Origin: Pelagibius sp. Alg239-R121
Lineage (GTDB): Bacteria; Pseudomonadota; Alphaproteobacteria; Kiloniellales; Kiloniellaceae
Reading direction: 5' to 3'
Assembly (NCBI RefSeq): GCF_947331435.1
Contig: NZ_CAMZOF010000011.1
Coordinates: forward strand, 124,001-188,000
DNA length: 64,000 bases
Below the pieces are notes generated by a model. It did not search any database. It was not told the DNA's origin and saw only the letters and a list, made by a program, of their open reading frames with translations. The translations under genes were made by a program, and so were the position numbers. Of the stretch, positions 26,535 through 35,861 are shown piece by piece (within the stretch, counting starts at the first letter, position 1; each line of letters begins with the position of its first letter).

Positions 26535-27668
26535 ATGGCGCAGGTCAACCTCCAGAACGTCAACAAGATCTACCGGTCGGGCCGCACCGAAGTGCATGCG
26601 GTCCAGGATCTCAATCTTGAGATCAACAATGGCGAGTTCGTCGCACTATTGGGGCCCTCGGGCTGCGGCAAGACCTCGACGTTGCGCATGATCGTCGGTC
26701 TTGAAGAGATCTCCTCAGGCGACATCAACTTCAACGGCAAGCGCGTCAACGAACTCGAGCCGCAGCACCGCAATGTCGCCATGGCATTCGAGACCTACGC
26801 GCTTTATCCCAATTTCACCATTGAGGAGAATCTGGCATTCCCTCTTGAAGTGCGCGGCGTGCCGGAAGATGAACGGCGCCGCAAGGCCCGCGACATCGCG
26901 GAGATCCTCAAACTGACGTCGATCCTGGATCAACGCCCGGGGGCGCTGTCCGGGGGTCAGCAGCAGCGCGTGAGTTTAGGACGTGCCCTGATCAGGGATC
27001 CGTCGGTTTTCATTCTCGACGAAGTCATGAGCCATATCGACGCGCACCTGAAGTTCCAGATGCTGTTCGATCTCAAGGCCATCCACCGGGACCTGGGTAA
27101 GACCATGGTCTATGTGACCCACGATCAGGTCGAAGCACTTGCCCTGGCCGACCGCGTGGCGGTGATGTCGAATGCCAAGCTCCAGCAGGTCGGCACCCGC
27201 AACGAGCTCTATAACGCGCCGGCCAATGTCTTCGTCGCCGACTTCATCGGCGAGCCGCCGACCAATTTCTTTCAGGCAGAGGTCAGCGACAACGGCGGCG
27301 GGCTCGCTCTCAAGACAAAAGACGGAGCGCTGGTCTTCCACTTGACCGAACATCGCGCCGGAAAGATCCGCGCGCTGGGGGGCCGAGATTTCATCGTCGG
27401 GATCCGGCCGCAAAACCTGCGCCTGAAGGATTCAGAGGGCAAGTCAAGCGCCCATACCGGCAGCGATGTGCATGACATCACCGCCTCGATCCTGATCAAC
27501 GAATATCTCGGCGAAAGGTCGATCCTGACTTTCGCCAACGGAGATACCAAATTCCGCGCATTGGTCCCGCCTGAAACGCGGGCCGCGCCGGGAGAAGCCG
27601 TGACGCTCGGGTATCGTCCCGAAGACGTGATGGTGTTCGACGCACAGACGGAGGCCCTGATCGATTGA
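26535..27668 (+). CDS. Sugar ABC transporter ATP-binding protein, second of two
   Basis: A 377-residue CUT1-type ATPase. Walker A GPSGCGKTS (40-48), signature LSGGQQQR, Walker B FILDEVMSHIDA (Pro of the usual DEP replaced by Val), H-loop YVTHDQVEA, and a C-terminal OB-fold domain from about 240. Like its partner it carries Glu (Glu86, MAFETYALYPN) at the Q-loop position. The binding-protein gene follows after 50 bp with a good AGGGAGG site. Confidence 0.9.
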   Translation: MAQVNLQNVNKIYRSGRTEVHAVQDLNLEINNGEFVALLGPSGCGKTSTLRMIVGLEEISSGDINFNGKRVNELEPQHRNVAMAFETYALYPNFTIEENLAFPLEVRGVPEDERRRKARDIAEILKLTSILDQRPGALSGGQQQRVSLGRALIRDPSVFILDEVMSHIDAHLKFQMLFDLKAIHRDLGKTMVYVTHDQVEALALADRVAVMSNAKLQQVGTRNELYNAPANVFVADFIGEPPTNFFQAEVSDNGGGLALKTKDGALVFHLTEHRAGKIRALGGRDFIVGIRPQNLRLKDSEGKSSAHTGSDVHDITASILINEYLGERSILTFANGDTKFRALVPPETRAAPGEAVTLGYRPEDVMVFDAQTEALID

Positions 27669-27718
27669 ATTGAGCTGACGTTACGCATCGGATTAGCCAA
27701 TAAAGGGAGGAACAGATA

Positions 27719-29260
27719 ATGAGTATTTTCAGCGGTTTTACGCGCCGGAAGTTCATGAAGGGCGTCGCGGCCAGTGCCTTGGCTGCGTCATCGGCACCCT
27801 CGATTATCCGACCCGCCTCTGCGGCCACTGCCGTGCCGCCGGGCAAGAAGCTGTTTAAAGATATCAAGCTTAAATACTTTCAGGACTCCAACTGGCTGCA
27901 CGCCCCCATGTGGCTGTCGCCCCTGTTAGAGAAAGAAGCCGGTGTCGGCATCGAAAGCCGGGAAATGTATGATGGTGGCGACGCGGTCGCAAAGATCCTG
28001 CCGCAGTTGCTGACCAAGCGTCCGCGTTTCGACTTCGTGCAGTATCCGTCGCTCTACTTCGGGGCCCTGGCCGAGACCGGGCAGCTCGAACCTCTGGATG
28101 ACTACTTCGCCCAGTACGAAGGCAGCCAGGATTACCTGGACTGGGTCATGCCCGCCTACCGCGAGTTCTACACCAAGTGGGACGGCAAGACCTACGGCAC
28201 CATGCTGGATGGCGACATCCATATCCTGCATTACCGCAAAAGCCATTTCGAAAATCCGGAATTGCAGAAAAAGTTTTCGGGCCGTTTCCAGCGCGAACTG
28301 GATGTGCCGAAGACCTGGGACGAGTTCCTTCAGGCCACGCAGTTCTTCACCGAGGAACTTTCGAGTCAGGGAATCTATGGCACCTCCATGGTGGTCAACC
28401 CGCCGGCTTTCGGCTGGGGTTTCTGGATGGATATCGCCGCCTCCGCCGGGGTGAACTACTTCGACGAAAACATGCATCCGGTGATCAACCAGGGCAAAGC
28501 CGCCGAGGCGTTGGATATCTACAAGGAGATCATCAAATTCGGGCCTCCGGGCGCAGAAGCCATGGATATCGGCACGACCATCCAGCGCTGGCAGTCGGGT
28601 TCCGACGTCATGTCGGTCTGGTGGATCGATCTCGCCGAGTTCACGGTCCAGCAGCAGGGTCCCGAAAAAGCCGAGGACCAGCGGGCGGATATCGTGCCCG
28701 GCTGGCGGAACGACGACGGCTCCATTACCAACCGGGCGATCTCGCTCTGGTGCCGGACCGCATCGATCCCGAAAAATCTGCCGCAGGACGTCAAAGACGC
28801 CGCCTTCTACTTCATCTACCGCATGTCGCACCCGGATTACTCCAACGACATCGTGGCGGACGAATATTGCGGTTCGGATCCCTTCGGCAAAACCCATTAC
28901 GGCGACGCCGCGGCACAGAAGTATCTGGAGGCCAATCCGCAACGCGGCACCAGCGATCTCTGGCAGACCAACTCGGGGATCTTCAAGAACTTCGAGACCG
29001 CCAAGAACCATCTGGACGCAGGCCTCAAGAACGTCGAGGTCGGCTATCCGCAGTTCTTCTGGGAAGGCGCGCCGGAATATGCCGACGCTCTGGGCCGGAA
29101 CATCTCGAAGTCCATTTCAGGCGAGCTGACCTCGCAGCAGGCGCTCGACGAGGCCGCCGAGGAATGGGTGAAGATCGTCCAACGCCTGGGCATCGACAGC
29201 CAGAAGAGGCAGTACAAGAACTTCCTCGATGGCGCGCGCGAGCTTGGCTACAAGATCTGA
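27719..29260 (+). CDS. Sugar/polyol ABC transporter substrate-binding protein with Tat-type signal
   Basis: A 513-residue family-1 extracellular binding protein. The N-terminus has a twin-arginine motif, TRRKFMKG at 8-15, a hydrophobic stretch (about 16-30) and a probable cleavage at RPASAA-TAV. Such long (over 450 residue) family-1 proteins with Tat signals accompany two-ATPase glycerol/polyol importers. Aromatic-rich segments (DWVMPAYREFYTKWDGK, WGFWMDIAASAG) suit a carbohydrate site. GAGG-type ribosome site GGGAGGAACAG precedes the ATG. A strong stem-loop follows the stop and probably protects this high-demand message from decay. Confidence 0.9.
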   Translation: MSIFSGFTRRKFMKGVAASALAASSAPSIIRPASAATAVPPGKKLFKDIKLKYFQDSNWLHAPMWLSPLLEKEAGVGIESREMYDGGDAVAKILPQLLTKRPRFDFVQYPSLYFGALAETGQLEPLDDYFAQYEGSQDYLDWVMPAYREFYTKWDGKTYGTMLDGDIHILHYRKSHFENPELQKKFSGRFQRELDVPKTWDEFLQATQFFTEELSSQGIYGTSMVVNPPAFGWGFWMDIAASAGVNYFDENMHPVINQGKAAEALDIYKEIIKFGPPGAEAMDIGTTIQRWQSGSDVMSVWWIDLAEFTVQQQGPEKAEDQRADIVPGWRNDDGSITNRAISLWCRTASIPKNLPQDVKDAAFYFIYRMSHPDYSNDIVADEYCGSDPFGKTHYGDAAAQKYLEANPQRGTSDLWQTNSGIFKNFETAKNHLDAGLKNVEVGYPQFFWEGAPEYADALGRNISKSISGELTSQQALDEAAEEWVKIVQRLGIDSQKRQYKNFLDGARELGYKI

Positions 29261-29269
29261 CGCGAAAAA

Positions 29270-29291
29270 GGGGGAGGTTCCGGCCTCCCCC
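29270..29291 (+). terminator. Strong intercistronic stem-loop after the binding-protein gene
   Basis: GGGGGAGG (29270-29277) pairs perfectly with CCTCCCCC (29284-29291) over a 6-nt loop, 9 bp after the stop. No long U-tract follows. Such hairpins after a binding-protein gene usually give partial termination or 3-prime stabilisation, lowering expression of the downstream enzyme genes relative to the binding protein. Confidence 0.6.
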
Positions 29292-29377
29292 AATTCCATT
29301 TCTTAAGCTGTCATCCAAAACTTGAAGGCCAAATACCAGCGCTCATTGGTATAGATATTTGAAGAGGGCACTGTGTC

Positions 29378-30373
29378 ATGAAAAAGATCCTGAACGCTCC
29401 GCAAGACTACGTTGACGAGATGCTGGACGGGATGTGCACAGCCCATCCTGAATTCTACGCGCAGCCGGAACGGCGCGTGATCGCACGCAGCGGCGGCGCA
29501 ACCCAAGGCAAAGTCGGCATCGTAACCGGCGGCGGCTCGGGCCACCTGCCGATCTTCACCGGTTACGTCGGCAAGGGACTGCTGGACGCTGCCGCCATCG
29601 GCGATGTCTTTGCCTCCCCTTCCGCCGAACAGATGGCGGGCGCCATGCGCCATGCGAACGGCGGTGCTGGTATCCTGCGCCTCTACGGCAACTACGGCGG
29701 TGACGTCATGAACTTCGACATGGCGGGTGAAACCGTGGAGCTGGAGGACGACATTGAGTCCACGACCGTCCTGTTGGCTGACGACGTGGTCTCGGCCCCG
29801 CCAGAGGAAGCCGAAAAACGCCGTGGTGTCGCGGGAATGGTCTACGCCTTCAAAACCGCAGGCGCGAAAGCCGAAGAAATGGCGGATCTGGCGAACGTAA
29901 CCCGGATCGCTCAAAAGACTGCAGACGCCTGCCGTTCGATCGGCATGGCGCTCACTCCCTGCACGGTACCCCAGGCAGGCAAGCCTACCTTTACTCTCGG
30001 CGAAGACGAGATGGAAATGGGCATGGGCATTCACGGCGAACCGGGCATATGGCGCGACAAGCTGAAACCCGCCGATGCCATCACCGGTGAGATGATCGAA
30101 CGCCTGCTGGCCGATATGCCGCTGTCCTCCGGCGACCGAGTTTCGATCCTGGTCAACTCTCTCGGCGCAACGCCCGACGAAGAACTCTACATCATGTATC
30201 GCCACGCCAAGATGCAGTTGGAGGCAGCCGGCGCAAGTATCGTCATGCCGCTGGTCGGCCGCTACGCGACCTCCATGGAGATGACCGGCGCAACCATCAC
30301 GCTCTGCAAGCTCGATGATGAACTGGAAGCCTTACTCAAGGCACCCGCGGACTGTGCGTTCTGGCGTGTCTGA
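29378..30373 (+). CDS. Dihydroxyacetone-kinase-type subunit DhaK (keto-sugar binding)
   Basis: A 331-residue DhaK protein. GGGSGH at 51-56 is the conserved substrate-loop motif, and His219 in [10 protein letters not shown] corresponds to the histidine that forms the covalent hemiaminal with dihydroxyacetone. It binds a short ketose such as dihydroxyacetone or erythrulose. No DhaM phosphotransfer gene is nearby, so with the following DhaL it probably forms an ATP-dependent kinase. Mycobacterial and rhizobial relatives (LerK/DerK type) phosphorylate erythrulose in tetritol degradation; which ketose is used here is not determined. Confidence 0.87.
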   Translation: MKKILNAPQDYVDEMLDGMCTAHPEFYAQPERRVIARSGGATQGKVGIVTGGGSGHLPIFTGYVGKGLLDAAAIGDVFASPSAEQMAGAMRHANGGAGILRLYGNYGGDVMNFDMAGETVELEDDIESTTVLLADDVVSAPPEEAEKRRGVAGMVYAFKTAGAKAEEMADLANVTRIAQKTADACRSIGMALTPCTVPQAGKPTFTLGEDEMEMGMGIHGEPGIWRDKLKPADAITGEMIERLLADMPLSSGDRVSILVNSLGATPDEELYIMYRHAKMQLEAAGASIVMPLVGRYATSMEMTGATITLCKLDDELEALLKAPADCAFWRV

Positions 30374-30375
30374 CC

Positions 30376-30996
30376 ATGACAGGCATCTCGCGCGCTCATC
30401 TCCAGATCGCCCTTGAACGCCTTGCCGCTGCCGGTGCGTCCGCGCATGACGAATTAAACGCACAGGACGGCAAGCTGGGCGACGGCGATCTTGGCATCAC
30501 GGTGGCGCGCGGCTGGCGTGAAGCCGCGGATGGGGCGACAGAGCTGCCGGACGACGTCGGCATGGCCTTCCTCGCCTGCTCGAAAGCTTTTCAGCGAGTC
30601 TCCTCCTCGTCCTTCGGGACGCTGATTGCGACCGGTCTGATGTCCGCGGCCAAGGCCTGCAAAGGCCGGAGCGACATTCCTTTTTCTGAATCCTCCGCTC
30701 TGCTCGAAGGCGCCATCGAGGCCATGCTCAAACGCGGCAAGGGCGCGCTCGGCGACAAGACCGTCATCGACATGCTGGAGGAAATCAGGCTCGCGACGGC
30801 CGGCAAGGCGGATCCGCAGGAGATATTGACCGCCACCGATGCCGCCGCCACGAAAGCGCTCGAGCGATTCCGAGACCAGCCCTCAAAACTGGGACGGGCC
30901 CGCATGTTCGGCGAGAAATCCATCGGCCTCGACGACCCGGGCATGCTGGCCCTGCGGCGCATGATCGATGGCCTGACCGGCAAAATGGAGAGTTAG
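30376..30996 (+). CDS. Dihydroxyacetone-kinase-type nucleotide-binding subunit DhaL
   Basis: A 206-residue all-helical DhaL protein. The magnesium-nucleotide motif DGKLGDGDLG supplies Asp31, Asp36 and Asp38. The glycine/serine-rich loop RVSSSSFGTL and the GDKTVID motif are also family hallmarks. It starts 2 bp after dhaK and carries the ATP that phosphorylates the ketose held by DhaK. It lacks the fused DhaM or FMN-cyclase-type extensions. Confidence 0.87.
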   Translation: MTGISRAHLQIALERLAAAGASAHDELNAQDGKLGDGDLGITVARGWREAADGATELPDDVGMAFLACSKAFQRVSSSSFGTLIATGLMSAAKACKGRSDIPFSESSALLEGAIEAMLKRGKGALGDKTVIDMLEEIRLATAGKADPQEILTATDAAATKALERFRDQPSKLGRARMFGEKSIGLDDPGMLALRRMIDGLTGKMES

Positions 30997-31000
30997 AGGC

Positions 31001-32023
31001 GTGAACGACGCTCCCCGCAACAGCCGCAGCACAGAGTACTACCGGCAACTGCTGCGGGTTCGCACCTTTGAGGAACGGGTCGGCGAACTCTTCGTGCGCG
31101 GCGGCACGGCGGGCTCCATGCTGCATCTCTCCATCGGCGAGGAAGCCGCGGCGGTCGGTGTGACCGCGCACATGGGCGACGGCGACAGTTTCACCACCCA
31201 CCATCGTGGTCACGGCATCTTCCTGGCGCGGGGTGCCGACCCCAACCGCATGATGGCGGAGATCGCCGGGGCTGAAAGCGGCTACTGCGCCGGCAAGGGC
31301 GGCTCCATGCACATCGCCGACCGTGAACTCGGACATCTGGGCGCCAATGCCATCGTCGGCGGCGGGATTCCCGCCGTGATCGGCGCCGGTCTCTCGGCCC
31401 GGCACTTCAAAAGCAACGCAGTCTCGGTCGCCTTCTTCGGCGACGGCGCCGCACAGCAGGGCGTGCTCTACGAGAGCATGAACATGGCCGCGCTCTGGTC
31501 CCTGCCCTGCCTTTTCGTCTGCATCAACAATCAATACGGCATGGGTACCAAGATCGACCGCTCCGCGGCGCGCACCGAATTCGAAGACCGTGCCACCGCC
31601 TTCGGACTGCGTGGTGCCCGGGCGGACGGCGGCGATGTCGAAAAGGTCGCAGAGGTTGCCGGTGAGCTGATCGAAGCGGCAAGGGCAGGCGCAGCCGGTT
31701 TTCTTGTCGTGGACTGCTATCGCTTTCACGGCCATGCCCGCATGGATAAATCACCCTATCGCGACGACGCAGAAGAAACCGAGGGACGCAAGACCGACCC
31801 TCTGGCCTTACAACGCAGGCGCCTGATCGAAGACGCTCTACTTTCGGAAAGCCAGTGCGACGAGATAGCTGAGTCCGTGACCGAAGAAATGGATGCTGCC
31901 GTGGATTTCGCGATCAAAGGCCGGCAACCTGCGCAAGATGCATTGTTCCAGGACGTTTACGCACCCGGCCAACCTGCACCGGAACCGGTCGATCAGCGGA
32001 TCGCCAAGGTGTTGGCGGAATGA
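31001..32023 (+). CDS. Thiamine-diphosphate dehydrogenase E1 alpha subunit (acetoin/pyruvate dehydrogenase type)
   Basis: A 340-residue E1 alpha protein. The ThDP-magnesium motif runs from GDGAAQQG (147-154) to INNQYG (175-180), and the GSMH motif of the family is in GKGGSMHIADRELG. It pairs with the E1 beta gene that overlaps its stop by 4 bp. Because the adjacent E2 carries an alpha/beta hydrolase domain as in AcoC, an acetoin-dehydrogenase-like role (cleavage of an acyloin or 2-oxo compound to acyl-CoA) is favoured over ordinary pyruvate dehydrogenase. No E3 gene is present. Confidence 0.87.
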   Translation: MNDAPRNSRSTEYYRQLLRVRTFEERVGELFVRGGTAGSMLHLSIGEEAAAVGVTAHMGDGDSFTTHHRGHGIFLARGADPNRMMAEIAGAESGYCAGKGGSMHIADRELGHLGANAIVGGGIPAVIGAGLSARHFKSNAVSVAFFGDGAAQQGVLYESMNMAALWSLPCLFVCINNQYGMGTKIDRSAARTEFEDRATAFGLRGARADGGDVEKVAEVAGELIEAARAGAAGFLVVDCYRFHGHARMDKSPYRDDAEETEGRKTDPLALQRRRLIEDALLSESQCDEIAESVTEEMDAAVDFAIKGRQPAQDALFQDVYAPGQPAPEPVDQRIAKVLAE

Positions 32024-33003
32024 GTGAGCCTATCGAATTCACCTACCGGGATGCCCTGCGCTTGGCGCTGCGCGACGCCATGACGGCAGACTCCAGTATC
32101 ATCGTCATCGGGGAAGAGGTCGGTCTGTATGGCGGGGCCTACGGTGTGACCAAAGGCCTGATCGACGACTTCGGTCCGGAACGCCTGATCGATACGCCCA
32201 TCTCCGAAGCCGGACTCGTCGGTGCGGCGGTGGGTGCGGCCATGACCGGCCTTCGGCCTGTAGCGGAGTTGATGTATGTCGACTTCATCGGTCTCGCCAT
32301 GGATCAGATCGCCAATCAGGCTGCGAAAATCCGTTACATGTTCGGCGGCCAGATCGGCGTGCCCATGCTCCTGCGGACTCAGGGCGGGACCGGCCGCTCG
32401 GGTGCGGCGCAGCACTCACAGTCACTGGAAGCCTGGATTATGCATACGCCGGGGCTCCGGCTCGCCATGCCCGCCACGGTCACCGATGCCTACGTTCTAT
32501 TGCGCCATGCGCTGACACTGCCGGATCCCACCGTCTTTATCGAACACAAGGCGCTTTATACGCAAAAGGGAATACTTGATCGCGAGCAACCGGCCGACTG
32601 GGGCCAAGCAAAAGTCTTACGCGCAGGCAGTGACCTCACCATCGTCACCTATTCGCGTATGGTTCATTTCGCTCTGGAAGCCGCCGGCTCGCTCGCGGAC
32701 GACGGTATCGACGCCGAGGTCATCGACCTGCGCACACTCAACCCTCTCGACCGTGAAACCATCGTCGCCTCGGTTGCCAAGACCGGACGGGCGCTCGTGG
32801 TCACCGAGGACACCTTGACGGCAGGCGTCTCTGCCGAAATTGCCGCGATCCTGCAGGAAGAAGCCTTCGACTGGCTCGAAGAACCGGTCATCCGTCTGGC
32901 CGGCGAAGATATCCCGATCCCGGTGGCACCGGAGCTCGAGGCGGGTTCGATCCCCTCCCCCGCACGGATAATCTCCACCGCCAGAAAGCTGATGCGCCGA
33001 TGA
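32020..33003 (+). CDS. Thiamine-diphosphate dehydrogenase E1 beta subunit (acetoin/pyruvate dehydrogenase type)
   Basis: A 327-residue transketolase-like beta subunit. GEEVGLYGGAYGVTKGL, DTPISEAGLVGAAVGAA and the C-terminal half RAGSDLTIVTYSRMVH with VIDLRTLNPLDRETI are standard for E1 beta. ATGA overlaps at both ends show translational coupling with E1 alpha and E2. It completes the ThDP active site at the alpha/beta interface. Confidence 0.88.
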   Translation: MSEPIEFTYRDALRLALRDAMTADSSIIVIGEEVGLYGGAYGVTKGLIDDFGPERLIDTPISEAGLVGAAVGAAMTGLRPVAELMYVDFIGLAMDQIANQAAKIRYMFGGQIGVPMLLRTQGGTGRSGAAQHSQSLEAWIMHTPGLRLAMPATVTDAYVLLRHALTLPDPTVFIEHKALYTQKGILDREQPADWGQAKVLRAGSDLTIVTYSRMVHFALEAAGSLADDGIDAEVIDLRTLNPLDRETIVASVAKTGRALVVTEDTLTAGVSAEIAAILQEEAFDWLEEPVIRLAGEDIPIPVAPELEAGSIPSPARIISTARKLMRR

Positions 33004-34313
33004 GCAGGTATCTCATCATGCCGCGCCTGGGCGAAACCATGGAAGAGGGCACGCTGCAGAAATGGCTGGTCCAACCCGGGCAACCCTATAAACGGGGCGA
33101 AACCATTGCCGAGATCGAGACGGACAAGACAGTCGTCGAGTTCCCGGCGCTGGAAGATGGCAGGATCCTGGCCTATCTCGCACAGGAAGGCGAAGTTGTC
33201 GCCGTCGGAAACCGGCTCGCCGAACTGGAGGGCGGCGAAGGCGAAGATGGAATTGCCGGCGGACGAGAGCGCGAAGCTTCGGACCAGGAGCCCGCTGCTA
33301 CAATCTCCTCGTCGGTCATCTCCCTTCGCAAAGCTCCTTCTTCCTGTGTCCTGGACGAGAAGATCGCGGCATCACCGGCAGCGCGGCGCCTGGCACAGCG
33401 CTCGAGTCTCGACCTCGCAAGCTTGACAGGCAGCGGCCGGCGCGGGCGCGTTCAGCAAGAAGATGTTCTGAAGGCCCTGGACAAGGACGGTGTTGGAGAC
33501 ACTGAAGTAGGGGACACTGCAGTAGAGTCCGGCATGGACGACGACCATCGGCTCTATGCCAAGGAGCTAGGCCCGGCGAGCGCAGAAACAATCGTGTTCC
33601 TGCATGGCTTTGCGGGCGATGCGGACGCCTGGGTCAATATCCAACTCCCGCTTTCACGGGGAATGCACACGATCGCTTTTGACCTGCCGGGCCATGCGCG
33701 CTCCCTCGAGCATCCGGGCATCGGCGGCGTGTCGGCAATGGCTCAAGCGGTAAAGGAAGCACTGGAACAGCGGCAACTCGGCCGGGTCCATCTGGTCGGG
33801 CATTCAATGGGGGGTGCCGTCGCGCTATCCCTCGCCCTGCAGGACCGGTCGCGCATTAAATCGCTGACTTTGCTGGCGCCGGCGGGCTTGAGCACCGACG
33901 TCAATCACCGGCTGCTGCGGCGCTTCGCGAAAACCCGCAGCCACGAAGTCATCTCCATCATCCTTGAGCAGCTCATCGGCTGGCGCAGCCGCCTGCCCCG
34001 GAACCTCGCAGATCTGATCGTCGAACAGCGCAGCGATCCACGGATTACGGAAAAACTCGAGGAGATCCTGGAAACGCTGGTCGTAGGTGACAAGCAGAAG
34101 GTTCTTCCACTTGACGAGGTCAATGCCTTGCCTATCCCGATCCGATTGATCTGGGGCAGCCGGGATTCGACGGTGCCGATCGAACAGGCCGAAGCACTTT
34201 GGTCCGCTTCCCTCTACCGTTTCGAAGGCATCGGCCATCTGCCGCACATGGAAATACCGCAGGAAGTCATCGCCCTGATCCGTCAGGCTTGTTGTAAACC
34301 AATGCAGGACTAG
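33000..34313 (+). CDS. acoC: AcoC-type E2: lipoyl domain, subunit-binding domain and alpha/beta hydrolase
   Basis: A 437-residue, three-part protein. A lipoyl domain (1-78) carries the lipoylated Lys43 in IETDKTVVEF. A peripheral-subunit-binding domain (about 122-158, SPAARRLAQRSSLDLASLTG) follows a flexible linker. In place of the usual CoA-acyltransferase catalytic domain there is an alpha/beta hydrolase (about 185-437) with oxyanion region FLHGFAGDADAW and nucleophile Ser269 in VGHSMGG. This is the architecture of acetoin dehydrogenase AcoC. A short repeated GDTEVGDTAV stretch lies in the second linker. The FGGY kinase gene begins 14 bp later. Confidence 0.87.
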   Translation: MSRYLIMPRLGETMEEGTLQKWLVQPGQPYKRGETIAEIETDKTVVEFPALEDGRILAYLAQEGEVVAVGNRLAELEGGEGEDGIAGGREREASDQEPAATISSSVISLRKAPSSCVLDEKIAASPAARRLAQRSSLDLASLTGSGRRGRVQQEDVLKALDKDGVGDTEVGDTAVESGMDDDHRLYAKELGPASAETIVFLHGFAGDADAWVNIQLPLSRGMHTIAFDLPGHARSLEHPGIGGVSAMAQAVKEALEQRQLGRVHLVGHSMGGAVALSLALQDRSRIKSLTLLAPAGLSTDVNHRLLRRFAKTRSHEVISIILEQLIGWRSRLPRNLADLIVEQRSDPRITEKLEEILETLVVGDKQKVLPLDEVNALPIPIRLIWGSRDSTVPIEQAEALWSASLYRFEGIGHLPHMEIPQEVIALIRQACCKPMQD

Positions 34314-34327
34314 GACACATAAGCTCC

Positions 34328-35839
34328 ATGGCTGGCCAATACTTCATAGGAATAGACGGCGGCACCGAATCCCTGAGGGCCGGCGTATTCGATAGCGGCG
34401 GTACACCGCTTGCCTTCGCCGCGACCCCCTACGAAACAAAGTTCCCCAGACCGGGACAGGCCGAACAGAATCCCGCGGACTGGTGGGCGGCGGTCGGCAG
34501 ATCGGTGCGTAAAGCGGTGTCCGACAGCGGCATTTCAGCAGACGACATCGCCGCCCTCTGTGTCGACACCACCTGCTGCTCAGTGGTGGCTTTGGACGAA
34601 AACGGTGATGCCGTTCGACCGGCGCTGATCTGGATGGACGTGCGCGCCGCCAAGGAAGCCGACCGTGTTGCCGGTAGCGGCGACCCCGCACTGCGCATCA
34701 ATTCAGACGGCAAGGGCCCAGTATCCGCGGAATGGATGATCCCCAAGGCTTTGTGGCTGAAGGAAAACGAGCCCGGCAATTTCGACCGCGCCACGACCAT
34801 CTGCGAGTATCAGGATTACCTCAACTTCCACCTCACCGGCCGGCGGGTTGCCTCCATCAACAACGTCGCGGTTCGCTGGCATTACCTCTCCGAGCACGGT
34901 GGATTCCAGCCAAGCCTTCTCGCCAAACTTGGCCTGGACGCTCTGCTGGAAAAATGGCCGCAGGAAGTCCTGCCGCTCGGTGAAATTCTTGGCGGCCTGA
35001 CAGCCAAAGCGTCGGAACATCTCGGGCTTCCTAAGGGCCTTCCAGTTGCGCAGGGCGGCGCGGATGCCTTCATCGCGATGATCGGCCTCGGTGTCGTTAA
35101 GCCCGGCAAGATGGCCTTCATCACCGGGTCTTCGCACCTGCATCTCGGTCTGGCCGACCACGCCTTTCACGGTCAGGGAATCTGGGGCACCTACGCCGAC
35201 GCACTGCTGCCGGGCTACCACGTGGTCGAAGGCGGGCAGACCTCGACCGGCTCCATCGTCGCCTGGCTGAAACGTCTGCTCGATCCCGCCACGACCTTCG
35301 ATCAGCTCAACGAAGAGGCGGCCGGTTTGCCGCCCGGATCCGACGGGCTGATCGTCCAGGATCATTTCCAGGGCAACCGGACACCCCATACAGATCCGCT
35401 GTCACGCGGTGCGGTGTCCGGCCTTACTCTCAGTCACGGCCGTGGGCACCTCTTCCGGGCGATCCTGGAGGGCATCGCCTATGGCACGGAACTGATCCTG
35501 GAAACCCAGCGCGCGGGCGGCTACCGGCCCGACGAACTGGTGATTGCGGGCGGAGTGACTAACTCCGACCTCTGGATGCAGATCCATGCCGACGTTTCGG
35601 GCTTGCCACTGACAGTCACGCGCGTGGCTGACGCACCAGCCCTGGGCTGCGCCATTCTGGCGGCCACGGCGAGTGGAAGCTTTTCAAGCATCGCCGAGGC
35701 CAGCGATGCCATGGTCCATGTCGCACGCCGGGTTGAACCCGATATGGCCGCACACGAGGCTTACCGGCCCTTCTATGAAGCCTACCGGCGGGCGTATGAG
35801 GCGAATAAGACACTGCTCGGACCCTTGACAGAATCGTAA
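34328..35839 (+). CDS. FGGY-family carbohydrate kinase (ribulokinase-like)
   Basis: A 503-residue FGGY kinase. The N-terminal phosphate-1 motif is FIGIDGGTESLRAGVFD (6-22), the mid-protein segment ALWLKENEP and the C-terminal ATP site VIAGGVTNSDLWMQIHADV with the GCAILAA segment are present. Such kinases phosphorylate pentoses, pentuloses or polyols. The second kinase of the operon besides DhaKL suggests two alternative or successive substrates. Substrate is not predictable from what I can see; D-ribulose, L-ribulose or a tetritol are candidates. Confidence 0.87.
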   Translation: MAGQYFIGIDGGTESLRAGVFDSGGTPLAFAATPYETKFPRPGQAEQNPADWWAAVGRSVRKAVSDSGISADDIAALCVDTTCCSVVALDENGDAVRPALIWMDVRAAKEADRVAGSGDPALRINSDGKGPVSAEWMIPKALWLKENEPGNFDRATTICEYQDYLNFHLTGRRVASINNVAVRWHYLSEHGGFQPSLLAKLGLDALLEKWPQEVLPLGEILGGLTAKASEHLGLPKGLPVAQGGADAFIAMIGLGVVKPGKMAFITGSSHLHLGLADHAFHGQGIWGTYADALLPGYHVVEGGQTSTGSIVAWLKRLLDPATTFDQLNEEAAGLPPGSDGLIVQDHFQGNRTPHTDPLSRGAVSGLTLSHGRGHLFRAILEGIAYGTELILETQRAGGYRPDELVIAGGVTNSDLWMQIHADVSGLPLTVTRVADAPALGCAILAATASGSFSSIAEASDAMVHVARRVEPDMAAHEAYRPFYEAYRRAYEANKTLLGPLTES

Positions 35840-35861
35840 CCGATAAGAATCGGGAGCAAAC

